A stretch of DNA of 64,000 nt, taken from Segatella hominis. GTDB taxonomy: Bacteria; Bacteroidota; Bacteroidia; Bacteroidales; Bacteroidaceae. Both the position numbers and the translations under genes were made by a program. This document shows, piece by piece, positions 8,927-17,699 of this stretch (position 1 is the first letter of the stretch; every line of letters starts with the position of its first letter). A model generated the notes under the pieces. It was given only the letters and a program-made list of their open reading frames with translations. It ran no database searches and had not been told where the DNA came from. The stretch is taken from NCBI RefSeq assembly GCF_019249725.2, contig NZ_CP137559.1, positions 787,501 through 851,500 of the forward strand. The letters are read 5' to 3'.

Positions 8927-9688
8927 ATGAAAGCAATTAAGATATTGGTGATGTTTCTGATGCTGGGCGGTATGACAGCACAGGCTCAGATAGGTGAACA
9001 TCGCAATGACTTCTCTATAGGTGTAAATGGTGGCTACTTGATGAGCAGCGTGGGCTTTACTCCCAGTATTCCTCAAAGCCAACATGGAGGACTGACCGGT
9101 GGTTTCTCTTTCAGATATGTTTGCGAGAAATATTTCAAGAGTATCTGCTCTGTCTATGGAGAGGTGAATTTCGCTCAGGCAGGATGGAAGGAGAAAATCC
9201 TGGATATCGAAAATGCTCCGGTCATCATTTCCAGTACGGGTGAGCCGATGGCATACGAGCGTACCATCAGTTATGTTCAGATTCCTATCTTTGCACATTT
9301 AGCATGGGGTAGAGAAACACGTGGACTGAATATCTTCGTTAATGCTGGTCCTCAGTTCGGTTACTATCTCAGTGAATCTACGAAGACCAACTTCGATCCG
9401 AAACGCCTGCCAGCTACAGACAATGACCGTGTAAACAGAATCATTGCACAGGATACGATGGCAGTGGAGAATAAGTTTGACTATGGTATAGCTTTAGGCA
9501 TTGGAGCGGAATACAGTATCCCGAAAGTGGGGCATTTCTTAGCTGAGGCTCGTTATTACTATGGATTGGGCAATATCTATGGATCTTCCAAGAGGGATTT
9601 CTTCGCAAAAAGTAATTTCGGTCAGATTGTGTTCAAAGTATCATATCTTTTTGATATCGTAAAAACCAAGGATGTAAAGAGAAAATAA
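8927..9688 (+). CDS. PorT-family outer membrane beta-barrel protein
   Basis: 253 aa with signal peptide (MKAIKILVMFLMLGGMTAQA). The mature part has alternating amphipathic strands, Gly/aromatic turns and the outer-membrane barrel pattern of the PorT/OMP_b-brl_2 group (SIGVNGGYLMSSVGF; YVQIPIFAHLAWG; FVNAGPQFGYYLS; FLAEARYYYGLGNIY). It ends in aromatic-rich strands (QIVFKVSYLFDI) followed by a basic tail. PorT proper belongs to type IX secretion in Porphyromonas; this paralogue may be a general barrel. Only 25 bp separate it from the LysM protein and 15 bp from the MFS gene, so one transcript is likely. Confidence 0.8.
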   Translation: MKAIKILVMFLMLGGMTAQAQIGEHRNDFSIGVNGGYLMSSVGFTPSIPQSQHGGLTGGFSFRYVCEKYFKSICSVYGEVNFAQAGWKEKILDIENAPVIISSTGEPMAYERTISYVQIPIFAHLAWGRETRGLNIFVNAGPQFGYYLSESTKTNFDPKRLPATDNDRVNRIIAQDTMAVENKFDYGIALGIGAEYSIPKVGHFLAEARYYYGLGNIYGSSKRDFFAKSNFGQIVFKVSYLFDIVKTKDVKRK

Positions 9689-9703
9689 TAAATATATAGA
9701 TTA

Positions 9704-11080
9704 ATGACAACTACAGAAAAATTTCAACAGAAATTGAGCGACTCTAAGTCTGCTCGCTGGACAGCCTTACTGATTGTGGCTATCACCATGATGTTTGGCT
9801 ACTTTTTTACAGACGTAATGTCACCATTGGAGCCGCTTTTGACAGCAGCTAAAGAGGATGGCGGCTTAGGACTCGGATGGACATCAGATGAATATGGATT
9901 CTTTTCTGGTTCATATGGATTCTTTAATGTATTTCTTCTACTCCTGTTCTTCGGTGGTATCATCTTGGATAAGTTTGGTATCCGTTTTACGGGTGTGATT
10001 GCCACATTATTGATGTTTGCTGGTGCGTTGGTAAAATGGTATGCGGTTAGCAATCAGTTTACGGGTACTATCGCTGTGCCTTTCTTTGGTGAATATCAGA
10101 CCCAAGTGGTACTTGCTTCTACTGGTTTTGCTATTTTCGGTGTAGGTAGTGAGATTTGTGGAGTTACCGTAACCAAGATACTTGCCAAGTGGTTTACTGG
10201 TCACGAAATGGCTTTGGCGATGGGTGTGCAGGTTGCTTTGGCCCGTCTGGGTACAGCTGCTGCCTTGAGTGCTTCTCTTCCATTTGCCAAGATGATGGGT
10301 AGCGTTTCTGCTTCTGTAGGCTTAGGTCTTGCCCTGCTTTGTGCCGGTATCATGGCTTATCTTGTTTATTGCGTGATGGATAAGAAGGAAGATGCATCTG
10401 TTGCTGCGGTTGAAACGGAACCGGAAGAGGGATTCAAGTTCTCTGATTTGGCAGGTTTGGTGAAGACTACAGGTTTCTGGTATGTTGCAGTACTCTGCCT
10501 CATGTTCTATGCAGGTGTGTTCCCATTCCTGAAGTTTGCTACCAAGTTGATGATTTTCAAGTATGGAGTAAGTGAAGATGTAGCTGGTTTTATTCCTGCT
10601 ATGCTGCCTTACGGTACTATTATCCTGACTCCACTCTTCGGTAGTATATATGATAAGTATGGTAAGGGTGCAACCTTGATGCTTATCGGCAGTTGTCTCT
10701 TGACCTTGGTGCATATCGTATTTGCTTTGCCAATGGATTCGTACGTGGTGGCTATCATCATGATGCTTATCTTGGGTGTTGCTTTCGGATTGGTTCCGTC
10801 AGCCATGTGGCCATCCGTACCAAAGATTATTCCGATGAAATTCTTAGGCTCTGCTTACGCTCTTATCTTCTATATTCAGAATATCGGTTTGGCTCTTGTT
10901 CCAGTTTGGATTGGTAAGGTAAATCAGGCTAACACTGCGGCTAATGGTGTGATAGACTATACGGAGACGATGACCATCTTTGCTGGTTTCGGTGTAGTGG
11001 CTATCTTAATCTCCATTCTTCTTATGATGGAAGATAAGCGCAAGGGATATGGCTTGCAGGAGCCTAATATCAAGAAATAA
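9704..11080 (+). CDS. MFS transporter
   Basis: 458 aa with about 12 hydrophobic segments and a central cytosolic loop (DKKEDASVAAVETEPEEG, near 225-245). The MFS loop 2-3 motif appears as GGIILDKFGIRFTG (about 84-97), and the second half repeats it as GSIYDKYGKGAT. A short soluble N-terminus precedes the first membrane segment. Substrate cannot be read from sequence; the closest impression is of the oxalate/formate or nitrate-type MFS groups. Third gene of the 7528-11080 run. A hairpin at 11102-11130 follows. Confidence 0.85.
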   Translation: MTTTEKFQQKLSDSKSARWTALLIVAITMMFGYFFTDVMSPLEPLLTAAKEDGGLGLGWTSDEYGFFSGSYGFFNVFLLLLFFGGIILDKFGIRFTGVIATLLMFAGALVKWYAVSNQFTGTIAVPFFGEYQTQVVLASTGFAIFGVGSEICGVTVTKILAKWFTGHEMALAMGVQVALARLGTAAALSASLPFAKMMGSVSASVGLGLALLCAGIMAYLVYCVMDKKEDASVAAVETEPEEGFKFSDLAGLVKTTGFWYVAVLCLMFYAGVFPFLKFATKLMIFKYGVSEDVAGFIPAMLPYGTIILTPLFGSIYDKYGKGATLMLIGSCLLTLVHIVFALPMDSYVVAIIMMLILGVAFGLVPSAMWPSVPKIIPMKFLGSAYALIFYIQNIGLALVPVWIGKVNQANTAANGVIDYTETMTIFAGFGVVAILISILLMMEDKRKGYGLQEPNIKK

Positions 11081-11101
11081 TATTTCTCTGATAAGGTCTG
11101 C

Positions 11102-11130
11102 TGATTTCTGATGCGTTTTATCAGAAATCA
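11102..11130. terminator. Hairpin after the MFS gene
   Basis: Perfect 11-bp stem TGATTTCTGAT / ATCAGAAATCA with a 7-nt loop. The U-run is poor, so termination is uncertain. A second imperfect hairpin (11169-11207) lies just upstream of the next gene's ribosome binding site and may affect its translation. Confidence 0.5.
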
Positions 11131-11227
11131 TATTTGAATGATATTGAGTACTAAATAATTATAAACCCGGATGTTCTCTCATCCTATTGGTGGGATGAGG
11201 AACATCTATAAAAAGAAAGGACTAACC

Positions 11228-11902
11228 ATGAACACGACACCTGAAGCTCTTATAAAAGAGTATGCTGACCCGATAGAGCAGCAAGAGATTGACAAGTTCG
11301 TCTGTGCAGAAATGGGAAGACAGATTCACCGATATATCAAAGGTATGTCGGGTACTAAAACTGCCATGCTCAAGTTTGAGGAACGATTGGCAAGTTTGAC
11401 CTTGCCGGAGAAAGAAAAGGCGATAGCCAAGTATATCGACTTGAATAGAAAGGCATTGGATGGCCTTGATTTGAAGATGATACTGGTCCGCTCTGTAGCT
11501 AACTATTGTGATACATTCCAATATATGTTGGAATTTGTCAATGATAAGCGCAAGATGATTTTCTATTATCTTCGCCTCAAAGAGAAGTATATCCAGTATC
11601 ATGAGGTATTTGAGCAGAATGGTAAGTTTGGTATGAAGAATCATACGGGTGAGATTATGCTTTCGCCTCAGTATGACTTCCTCCGTACTTGCTATATTTA
11701 CAATGACGACTTGAGCCTGATGCCTGTAATAGCAGAAAAGAATGGCAAGATGGGGTTGGTTTATCCTGATGGTAATGATACCATTGTTGCAGACTTCCTC
11801 TATGATGAGATTTGTTTACGCGATGAATATCCTTATTTTGAAGCTGTCAAGGATGGTATGTCTGGACTGATAGATAAGGATGGAAATTTCATCCAGCATT
11901 AA
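11228..11902 (+). CDS. WG repeat-containing protein
   Basis: 224 aa from the ATG at 11228, chosen because it follows an AG-rich ribosome binding site (AAAAAGAAAGGAC); an in-frame ATG at 11171 would fall in a hairpin. The first ~125 residues are helical and charged. The C-terminal ~95 residues hold about three WG-type repeats (KFGMKNHTGEIMLSPQYDFL; KMGLVYPDGNDTIVADFLYD; GMSGLIDKDGNFI). WG repeats are beta-hairpin units with no single function. No signal peptide, so probably cytosolic. Possible read-through from the MFS operon. Confidence 0.78.
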   Translation: MNTTPEALIKEYADPIEQQEIDKFVCAEMGRQIHRYIKGMSGTKTAMLKFEERLASLTLPEKEKAIAKYIDLNRKALDGLDLKMILVRSVANYCDTFQYMLEFVNDKRKMIFYYLRLKEKYIQYHEVFEQNGKFGMKNHTGEIMLSPQYDFLRTCYIYNDDLSLMPVIAEKNGKMGLVYPDGNDTIVADFLYDEICLRDEYPYFEAVKDGMSGLIDKDGNFIQH

Positions 11903-11973
11903 TTTACATCCAGCATTAAGGCAAGACTTGATGAAGTAAAAGGAACCCTTTTTAGTTAATAGAGAAATAAAAA

Positions 11974-12002
11974 AAGCTTGGCAAAATTTATTTGCCAAGC
12001 TT
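11974..12002. terminator. Bidirectional terminator, WG gene / rpoD
   Basis: Perfect 12-bp stem AAGCTTGGCAAA (11974-11985) / 11991-12002 with A-run before and T-run after. It serves both converging genes. Confidence 0.9.
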
Positions 12003-12007
12003 TTTTA

Positions 12008-12883
12008 TTATCCTAAGTATTTCATGAGAATCTTAATCTTACCACTGTCGCGAAGCTTCAGAATACTTTTTTCGCGAATCTGACGTACACGTTCACGGGT
12101 GAGATTGAACTCGCTTCCGATTTCTTCCAAGCCTTTCTCATGGCATCCGATACCATAGCAATAGCAGAGAATATCACGCTCACGAGGTTTGAGAACAGCG
12201 TCAAGTACGCGCTTCAACTCACTGCTCATTGACTCGAAATCCACCTGCTTGTCTGTACGTGTGTCATCACCTGATGCCATCACGTCAACCATCGCATTGT
12301 CATCATCCTCGCCACCGAATGGAGCATCGATACTCATGTGGTGATTGTCAGCCTTGATAGTCTGGTCAATCTTAGTTTCCTCCATGTTGGTTATCTTACT
12401 CAATTCTGAAACGGATGGCTTGCGCTGATGCTCTTGCTCAAACTTACTAATCTCAGCCTGGATTTTACTCAAAGCACCTACCTGGTTGAGTGGCAGACGA
12501 ACAATACGGCTCTGCTCTGCAATAGCCTGAAGGATGCTCTGGCGAATCCACCAAACTGCGTATGAGATAAACTTAAAACCGCGAGTCTCATCAAATTTCT
12601 CGGCAGCCTTTACAAGTCCGATATTTCCCTCATCAATCAAGTCGGTGAGCGAAAGGCCCTGATGCTGGTACTGTTTTGCTACAGAAACCACGAAGCGGAG
12701 GTTGGCTTTCACCAATTTATCTTTAGCACGCTCACCCTCGCGACCGCCTTTGCGGATCTTCTGTGCGAGTTCGATCTCCTCATCAATAGAGACCATAGGT
12801 TCACGACCAATCTCCACCAAGTACTTGTCAAGTGCTTCACTGGAACGGTTGGTTATACTCTTGCTAATCTTAAGTTGTCTCAT
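12008..12883 (-). CDS. rpoD: Primary sigma factor RpoD (sigma-70, Bacteroidota type)
   Basis: 291 aa, the compact primary sigma of Bacteroidota, which lacks the large region 1.1 and non-conserved insertion of E. coli RpoD. Region 1.2 starts near [16 protein letters not shown]. Region 2 has [18 protein letters not shown] and the -7-contacting [17 protein letters not shown]. Region 3 follows, and region 4 holds the helix-turn-helix [19 protein letters not shown]. It should direct transcription from the TAnnTTTG promoters seen across this window. It has its own such element (TAATTTTGC, 12970-12978). A terminator follows the stop by 6 bp. Confidence 0.96.
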   Translation of the reverse strand: MRQLKISKSITNRSSEALDKYLVEIGREPMVSIDEEIELAQKIRKGGREGERAKDKLVKANLRFVVSVAKQYQHQGLSLTDLIDEGNIGLVKAAEKFDETRGFKFISYAVWWIRQSILQAIAEQSRIVRLPLNQVGALSKIQAEISKFEQEHQRKPSVSELSKITNMEETKIDQTIKADNHHMSIDAPFGGEDDDNAMVDVMASGDDTRTDKQVDFESMSSELKRVLDAVLKPRERDILCYCYGIGCHEKGLEEIGSEFNLTRERVRQIREKSILKLRDSGKIKILMKYLG

Positions 12884-12969
12884 AAATATTTATCTTTTTA
12901 CCTGTATTTAATTGTCTATTAAATTATCTGTTTTATTATCGCTGAAACCGATATTACCTGTTTCGGGGT

Positions 12970-12978
12970 GCAAAATTA
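12970..12978 (-). promoter_or_regulatory. -7 element, rpoD
   Basis: TAATTTTGC on the minus strand, about 87 bp upstream of the rpoD ATG. Confidence 0.7.
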
Positions 12979-13181
12979 CAAAAAAACTGCAACTTCTTTG
13001 TCATATAAACCGAAAAAGTTTGATTTTATTGTGTATCTTCTGGGATATTTTTATTTTTTATCTCGTTGATTATAAGTAAAAGAATTGGAAATATGCCTAA
13101 GTTATTACATGATTTTACAACAAAAGTGAGGTAAAATTGATGAAAATAGTGCATATTGTTTGTATATTCAAAGATTTTCCG

Positions 13182-13190
13182 TATCTTTGC
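13182..13190 (+). promoter_or_regulatory. -7 element, POT transporter
   Basis: TATCTTTGC on the plus strand, 37 bp before the ATG at 13227. Confidence 0.8.
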
Positions 13191-13226
13191 AAACTGAAAA
13201 ACAAGTGAAAAAATAAATAAATTATT

Positions 13227-14780
13227 ATGTTTGAGAATCAACCTAAAGGTCTTTATGCTTTAGCATTGGCCAACACTGGTGAGCGTTTTGGTTATTATAC
13301 CATGCTTGCCATCTTTACATTGTTCATGCAGGCTAAGTTTGGATGGACAGAGTCTCATGCAGGACAGGTGTATGCCATCTTCCTTGCTGTTGTTTATTTC
13401 GCACCATTATTTGGTGGTATGATAGCCGATAAGATAGGTTATGGAAAGTGTGTAACCATAGGCTTTGCTACCATGTTTTTGGGTTATTTAGGATTGGCAA
13501 TTCCTACAGAGGCTAACGCTGCTGGTGAGTATGCCATGTATGCAGGTTTAGCTTGTGTGTCTTTGGGTACTGGCCTTTTTAAGGGTAATTTGCAGGTGCT
13601 TGTAGGTAATCTTTATGATGATCCGAAGTATGCTTCTAGACGTATTGATGCCTTTAGTTTGTTCTATATGGCCATTAATATCGGTGCTATGTTTGCCCCT
13701 TCTATGGCTAAGTGGATTACCAATGTTTATCTTGGTAAGTACGGTATGGTGTATGATGCTTCCAATTTAGATCCTAATTACTTGAAAGTTTTGTATGGTG
13801 CTTATGGCTTGTGTTTTGGTGTTGCATGTGTATCTTTGATTATTTCTGCAGTTATATACTTTGTTTGTCGCGCTTGGTTTAAGCATGCTGATGTAACAGC
13901 TAAGCAGGCTAAAGAGCAGAATGATGCTAATGTTGAGGTTCTTACTCCTAAACAGGAAAAAGATCGTGTAATCGCTTTGTTACTAGTTTTCGCTGTGGTT
14001 ATCTTCTTCTGGATGGCTTTCCATCAGAATGGTTCTGCTTTGACTTTCTTTGCAAAAAAATATACTAATCTTACCATTTCCGGTGGTATGCGTGTATGGT
14101 TCAATATTTTCAGTCTTGCTCTGATTGCTCTTTCTGTTTATACAGGATTTGGTGCTTTCCAGTCTAAGAGTTCTAAGAACCGTATAATCTGTGGTATTTC
14201 TACTGTCGTTTTGTTATCCATTGCTGCTGCATTGTTCTTGAGTATGGATAATCCGACTATGGGTCAGCCTTCAGATTTCCAACAGTTCAATCCATTCTTC
14301 GTGGTATCGCTCACTCCGTTCAGCATGCTGTTCTTCGGTACTCTTACCAAGAAAGGTAAGGAGATTAGTGCTCCTACTCGCATAGCTTGGGGTATGTTGG
14401 TTGCTGCTCTTGGTTTCGGTGTCATTACTTTAGCTTCTACTGGTTTGATTTCACCTATGGATTTGGGAGATAATACCCAGAGTATTTTGTCTCCAGGTTG
14501 GTTGATTTCTACCTATTTTACTCTGACTCTGGCTGAGTTGTTGCTTTCTCCTATGGGCATTGCCTTTGTTTCTAAAGTTGCGCCTCCAAAGTATAAGGGT
14601 TTGATGATGGGTGGTTGGTTTGTTTCTACAGCAATAGGTAACTATTTGAGTTCTATCCCATCTATGTTGTGGAACAAGATTCCTTTGATGTATAACTGGG
14701 GCATCTTGATAGCTTTGTGCTTGGTAAGTGCTGTTGTTATGTTTGCACTTCTCAAGAAGTTGAAGCAAATGACTGCATAA
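13227..14780 (+). CDS. Peptide MFS transporter (POT/PTR family)
   Basis: 517 aa with 12-14 hydrophobic segments; the family imports di- and tripeptides with protons in the inner membrane. The helix-1 motif is present as NTGERFGYY (16-24). The loop 2-3 motif GGMIADKIGYGKC (near 68-80) and the second-half LAELLLSPMGIAFVSKVAPP are typical. The usual helix-1 motif is ExxERFxYY; here the first Glu is Asn16, which in studied members changes proton coupling. Monocistronic: own promoter, strong terminator 10 bp after the stop. Very T-rich codon third positions compared with neighbours. Confidence 0.9.
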   Translation: MFENQPKGLYALALANTGERFGYYTMLAIFTLFMQAKFGWTESHAGQVYAIFLAVVYFAPLFGGMIADKIGYGKCVTIGFATMFLGYLGLAIPTEANAAGEYAMYAGLACVSLGTGLFKGNLQVLVGNLYDDPKYASRRIDAFSLFYMAINIGAMFAPSMAKWITNVYLGKYGMVYDASNLDPNYLKVLYGAYGLCFGVACVSLIISAVIYFVCRAWFKHADVTAKQAKEQNDANVEVLTPKQEKDRVIALLLVFAVVIFFWMAFHQNGSALTFFAKKYTNLTISGGMRVWFNIFSLALIALSVYTGFGAFQSKSSKNRIICGISTVVLLSIAAALFLSMDNPTMGQPSDFQQFNPFFVVSLTPFSMLFFGTLTKKGKEISAPTRIAWGMLVAALGFGVITLASTGLISPMDLGDNTQSILSPGWLISTYFTLTLAELLLSPMGIAFVSKVAPPKYKGLMMGGWFVSTAIGNYLSSIPSMLWNKIPLMYNWGILIALCLVSAVVMFALLKKLKQMTA

Positions 14781-14790
14781 TTAATATATG

Positions 14791-14819
14791 AAAACTCTCT
14801 CTCTCAGTGAGAGAGTTTT
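14791..14819 (+). terminator. Terminator of the POT transporter gene
   Basis: Perfect 11-bp stem AAAACTCTCTC / GAGAGAGTTTT with a 7-nt loop. Confidence 0.85.
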
Positions 14820-14827
14820 ATAACTGC

Positions 14828-14888
14828 ATAATAAGAATAAACGCTGCAGAATTTTTTGTTAGAATTCTGCAGCGTTTATTCTTATTAT
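14828..14888. terminator. 26-bp perfect inverted repeat, probable aroC terminator
   Basis: Left arm 14828-14853 and right arm 14863-14888 are perfectly complementary over 26 bp with a 9-nt loop. The right arm overlaps the aroC stop codon (14885-14887). Much longer than other terminators here. Confidence 0.75.
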
Positions 14889-16000
14889 AGTCTTACGGTT
14901 TTATTCAAAAGATAATTGTCGAGGATGACCATTGCTGCCATTGCTTCGACAACAGGTACTGCACGAGGCAGGACACATGGATCATGACGACCACGGGCTT
15001 TCAGTAGGGTAGGATTGCCCTCCAGATCTACTGTATGCTGTTCTGTCAAGATCGTAGCTACGGGCTTGAATGCTATGCGGAAATAGATGTCCTGACCATT
15101 GCTGATACCACCTTGGATGCCTCCACTATGGTTGGTTGTCGTAGTAACATCCTGTCCGTCAGTAGGAGTAATGGCCTGATGAGTAGTACCTTCCTTGGCA
15201 GGAATAAATACATCATTCTGTTCGCTGCCACGAGTAGTGACTCCTTCAAATCCTTCTCCATACTCAAATCCCTTGACGGCATTGATACCCAACATGGCTG
15301 CACCCAACTGCGCATGCAATTTATCGAATTCCGGTTCACCCAGACCAACAGGACAACCCTTGATAACACATGCAATAACTCCTCCAATGGTATCACCTTC
15401 TGATTTTACTTTGGCGATGAGATCTTCCATCTGTTTAGCTTTTTCCTGATCAGGGCAACGTACGATATTGTCTTCGATAGTTGTAAGATCATACTTCCGG
15501 TAGTCTCTGTTAAGGGCGATATTGCCAACTTGTGATGTGTATGCGGTGACGCTGATGCCGAGTTGACGCAGTGCCAATTTAGCAAGAGCTCCTCCTACAC
15601 ATCTGGCGATGGTGATACGGGCAGAAGAACGACCTCCGCCGCGATGGTCGCGGATGCCATATTTCTCATGATAAGTATAGTCTGCATGAGAAGGACGGAA
15701 CAGACAACGCATGTTCTCGTAGTCCTGTGAATGCTGGTTGGTGTTCCTTACCTCGAATCCGATAGGTGTTCCTGTGGATTTACCCTCGAAAACGCCACTG
15801 AGAAACTCCACTTTGTCAGCTTCGTTTCTGGAAGTTGTAATATGACTTTGTCCTGGTCGGCGACGATTCAGTTCACTCTGAATGAAATCCATATCAATTT
15901 CGATGCCAGCAGGGAAGCCGTCAATTACACCGCCTACTGCTATACCATGGCTTTCGCCAAAAGTGGTAAGCGTGAAGAGATTGCCAAAAGTATTTCTCAT
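14885..16000 (-). CDS. aroC: Chorismate synthase
   Basis: 371 aa. It converts 5-enolpyruvylshikimate-3-phosphate to chorismate using reduced FMN, the last step of the common aromatic pathway. Signatures: [15 protein letters not shown] (about 14-28), RRRPGQS, the conserved [20 protein letters not shown] block (about 117-136) and [11 protein letters not shown] near 285-300. All are intact and length is normal. It sits alone on the minus strand, 64 bp downstream of the SlyD-like gene and separated from it by a hairpin (16030-16049). The 26-bp inverted repeat at its 3' end should stop transcription. Confidence 0.97.
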   Translation of the reverse strand: MRNTFGNLFTLTTFGESHGIAVGGVIDGFPAGIEIDMDFIQSELNRRRPGQSHITTSRNEADKVEFLSGVFEGKSTGTPIGFEVRNTNQHSQDYENMRCLFRPSHADYTYHEKYGIRDHRGGGRSSARITIARCVGGALAKLALRQLGISVTAYTSQVGNIALNRDYRKYDLTTIEDNIVRCPDQEKAKQMEDLIAKVKSEGDTIGGVIACVIKGCPVGLGEPEFDKLHAQLGAAMLGINAVKGFEYGEGFEGVTTRGSEQNDVFIPAKEGTTHQAITPTDGQDVTTTTNHSGGIQGGISNGQDIYFRIAFKPVATILTEQHTVDLEGNPTLLKARGRHDPCVLPRAVPVVEAMAAMVILDNYLLNKTVRL

Positions 16001-16029
16001 AAAATTATGGGTTTATTGTCATGAAAAAA

Positions 16030-16049
16030 ATGGGGCATGAAAGCCCCAT
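16030..16049 (-). terminator. Terminator of the slyD-like gene
   Basis: Stem ATGGGGC / GCCCCAT with loop TTTCAT, followed on the minus strand by a run of T. Confidence 0.8.
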
Positions 16050-16064
16050 CTTCATATTGTATGA

Positions 16065-16676
16065 TTATTTATTGCAGTCACAACCGCCCTCGCAGTTGCC
16101 ACCTTCGCAATTTCCATCCTTGCAGTCGCCACCGCAGTTCTCGCAGCTACCGCCGCAACCCTGCTGACCTTCACCGCTCAGGAGCTTAGCCATGTGTGCA
16201 ACCTCTTCTGCAGTAGCCTCGCGGTTTTCCAAAACCTCACCACAGAAGTTGAGCTTCTTGCCTGACAATGGGTGGTTGAGGTCGATCTTAACCTTGTCCT
16301 CTGAGATAGCTAATACAAGACCTAAGAAACGGTTACCATCCTCGTTCTGGAGAGGAATTACTGCACCAACCTGTACATGCTGAGCATCAAACTGACCGTT
16401 GATAGTGAAGATTTGCTTGTCGAGTTCGATGACACGCTCGTCGAAATGCTCACCATATGCCTGGTCTGGTGTCAATTCGAAGTCAAACTCAGCACCTTTC
16501 TCGAGGTTGACTACCTGCTCCTCGAATGAAGGGAGAGTAGCACCCATACCACTTACGAAGATGAAAGGACGCTCATCAGCAGTCTTCTCAAGCAACTCTT
16601 CGTTACCATCGTCACCTTTTGTTGTGTCATAGAGTGAGTATGACAAAACGATAAATTTGTTTTTTGTTTCTTCCAT
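16065..16676 (-). CDS. slyD: FKBP-type peptidyl-prolyl isomerase, SlyD-like, with Cys-rich tail
   Basis: 203 aa. The N-terminal ~70 residues and 115-160 form the SlyD FKBP fold (KFIVLSYSLYDTTKG; RPFIFVSGMGATLPSFEEQV; FDFELTPDQAYGEH), with the inserted IF chaperone flap between (NGQFDAQHVQVGAVIPL). It should catalyse prolyl isomerisation and assist folding in the cytosol. The last ~35 residues are a Gly/Cys tail with eight Cys in GNCEGGNCEGGCDCNK-type repeats. In E. coli SlyD a His/Cys-rich tail binds nickel and zinc; here the tail is Cys- rather than His-rich, so soft metals are likely ligands (inference). Confidence 0.92.
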   Translation of the reverse strand: MEETKNKFIVLSYSLYDTTKGDDGNEELLEKTADERPFIFVSGMGATLPSFEEQVVNLEKGAEFDFELTPDQAYGEHFDERVIELDKQIFTINGQFDAQHVQVGAVIPLQNEDGNRFLGLVLAISEDKVKIDLNHPLSGKKLNFCGEVLENREATAEEVAHMAKLLSGEGQQGCGGSCENCGGDCKDGNCEGGNCEGGCDCNK

Positions 16677-16816
16677 TTTATTTATTTTTTATTTTATTAT
16701 AGTCACTTTTTACCATTTATTTTTTTGCTAACAGTTTTGGATCTTTGATTTTTACTGTGGTTTCTTTATTGATAATTTAGAAGATTACCCCAGTATATGA
16801 AAAGTCCAAAAGGACA

Positions 16817-16848
16817 AAGAACCAAATGGTTTATTTCTTGGTTCTTTT
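16817..16848 (-). terminator. Hairpin overlapping the 3' end of the 91-aa gene
   Basis: 10-bp stem AAAGAACCAA / TTGGTTCTTT; one arm lies inside the last codons, and the stop codon is in the loop. Confidence 0.65.
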
Positions 16849-17106
16849 TCTTTTCTGAACTCCTTTTACCATTTCCATGCGCTCCAGATAAATAGGGCGC
16901 CATTTGTCAATGATGTCTTGCAAGCTCTTGCTTTGTTGCGCGAGTTGTCCATATTCCTCAGAATCCAACAGATTTTCCTTCTTAAGTTCAAGCATGCGAG
17001 CTAAGAGATGTTTCTGGTGTTCTTCCGCAGCTTTGAGTTGGTTTCCTAACTTTTCCAGACTCTCTATGAAAGCAAGCGCTTTGTCTATATGATTTTGTTC
17101 TTCCAT
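16831..17106 (-). CDS. Hypothetical coiled-coil protein, 91 aa
   Basis: Family not recognised. The protein is almost entirely helical and charged, with heptad-like spacing (HIDKALAFIESLEKLGNQLK; EHQKHLLARMLELKKE), and ends in a very basic tail (KGVQKRKRTKK) that could contact nucleic acid. No signal peptide or membrane segment. Own -7 element TACCTTTGC at 17154-17162, about 48 bp from the ATG, and a terminator hairpin overlapping the stop. A stand-alone small gene; real because promoter, ATG and terminator are all in place. Confidence 0.75.
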   Translation of the reverse strand: MEEQNHIDKALAFIESLEKLGNQLKAAEEHQKHLLARMLELKKENLLDSEEYGQLAQQSKSLQDIIDKWRPIYLERMEMVKGVQKRKRTKK

Positions 17107-17153
17107 ATATCTTATTCTACATGATTATATATATAGGTGTTTGCACATTGACT

Positions 17154-17162
17154 GCAAAGGTA
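17154..17162 (-). promoter_or_regulatory. -7 element, 91-aa gene
   Basis: TACCTTTGC on the minus strand. Confidence 0.8.
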
Positions 17163-17201
17163 CAATAAAAAATCGACAATCGGCAAAGAATGTGAAAGAA
17201 A

Positions 17202-17276
17202 TTATTCCACTTTGCTATATTTCCCCTTTATATTCTTGATTACATACTCTTCTCCTTGAATATTGAAACCGCGTTC
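17202..17276 (-). pseudogene. Possible 3' remnant of a gene next to the IS3 element
   Basis: A 24-codon minus-strand frame reads like a natural C-terminus (NIQGEEYVIKNIKGKYSKVE then TAA) but has no start and is cut by a stop at 17277-17279, about 25 bp from the IS left end. Too short to name a family. Confidence 0.3.
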
Positions 17277-17351
17277 CTACCATGACCATCAAGCGATTGT
17301 CTTGTCCTAGAAAAAGTTGACACAGTATAAATCAACTTAAAAATAACAAAT

Positions 17352-17699
17352 ATGGACAAAGACAAAATGGATTTAGCGTTGAGCATAGCTCGCAGTTATT
17401 ATCAGTATCATGTACCAGTTAGAGAAATTATGGCAAAAATGTCAATTAGCAGTACTTCAGTTTACAGAATTCTTGGTAACTTTGCAACCAATAATCCACA
17501 AATCGTAGAAGAAATGAAGCAAAATGCAACACCAGAAAATCTCTCGCAGGAGAACATTGAATTGAAGAAACGCTTGGCAGCTATGGAGCAAGAACTCCAT
17601 GAGGCAAAGATGGCAGCTGCCGCCTATAACAAGATGATTGATATTGCAGAGCGTCTTTATAAGATTCCTGTGCGAAAAAAATCTGGACCCAAACAGTAA
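17352..17699 (+). CDS. IS3-family OrfA (helix-turn-helix)
   Basis: 115 aa. The N-terminal half carries a helix-turn-helix (VPVREIMAKMSISSTSVYRI, about 23-42) for end binding; the second half is a coiled coil (LSQENIELKKRLAAMEQELH), as in IS3 OrfA proteins that dimerise with the transposase. Near its 3' end a heptamer A AAA AAA (17675-17681) lies in the zero frame. A -1 slip there joins it to the OrfB frame, giving OrfAB transposase (…VRKK-IWTQTVKELRAEDKN…). Confidence 0.9.
   Translation: MDKDKMDLALSIARSYYQYHVPVREIMAKMSISSTSVYRILGNFATNNPQIVEEMKQNATPENLSQENIELKKRLAAMEQELHEAKMAAAAYNKMIDIAERLYKIPVRKKSGPKQ
17675..17681 (+). other. Programmed -1 frameshift slippery heptamer
   Basis: A AAA AAA in the OrfA frame (codons CGA AAA AAA). 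After a -1 slip the frame continues ATC TGG ACC and is open straight into OrfB. This is the standard IS3 arrangement. Confidence 0.85.

Larger units (their letters stand above)
12884..13226. other. Divergent promoter region, rpoD / POT transporter
   Basis: 343 bp without a gene. It holds the rpoD -7 element at 12970-12978 (minus) and the POT-transporter element TATCTTTGC at 13182-13190 (plus). Between them is AT-rich sequence; a weak inverted pair (GAAAC/GTTTC near 12942-12965) sits in the rpoD leader. Nothing else was recognised. Confidence 0.6.
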
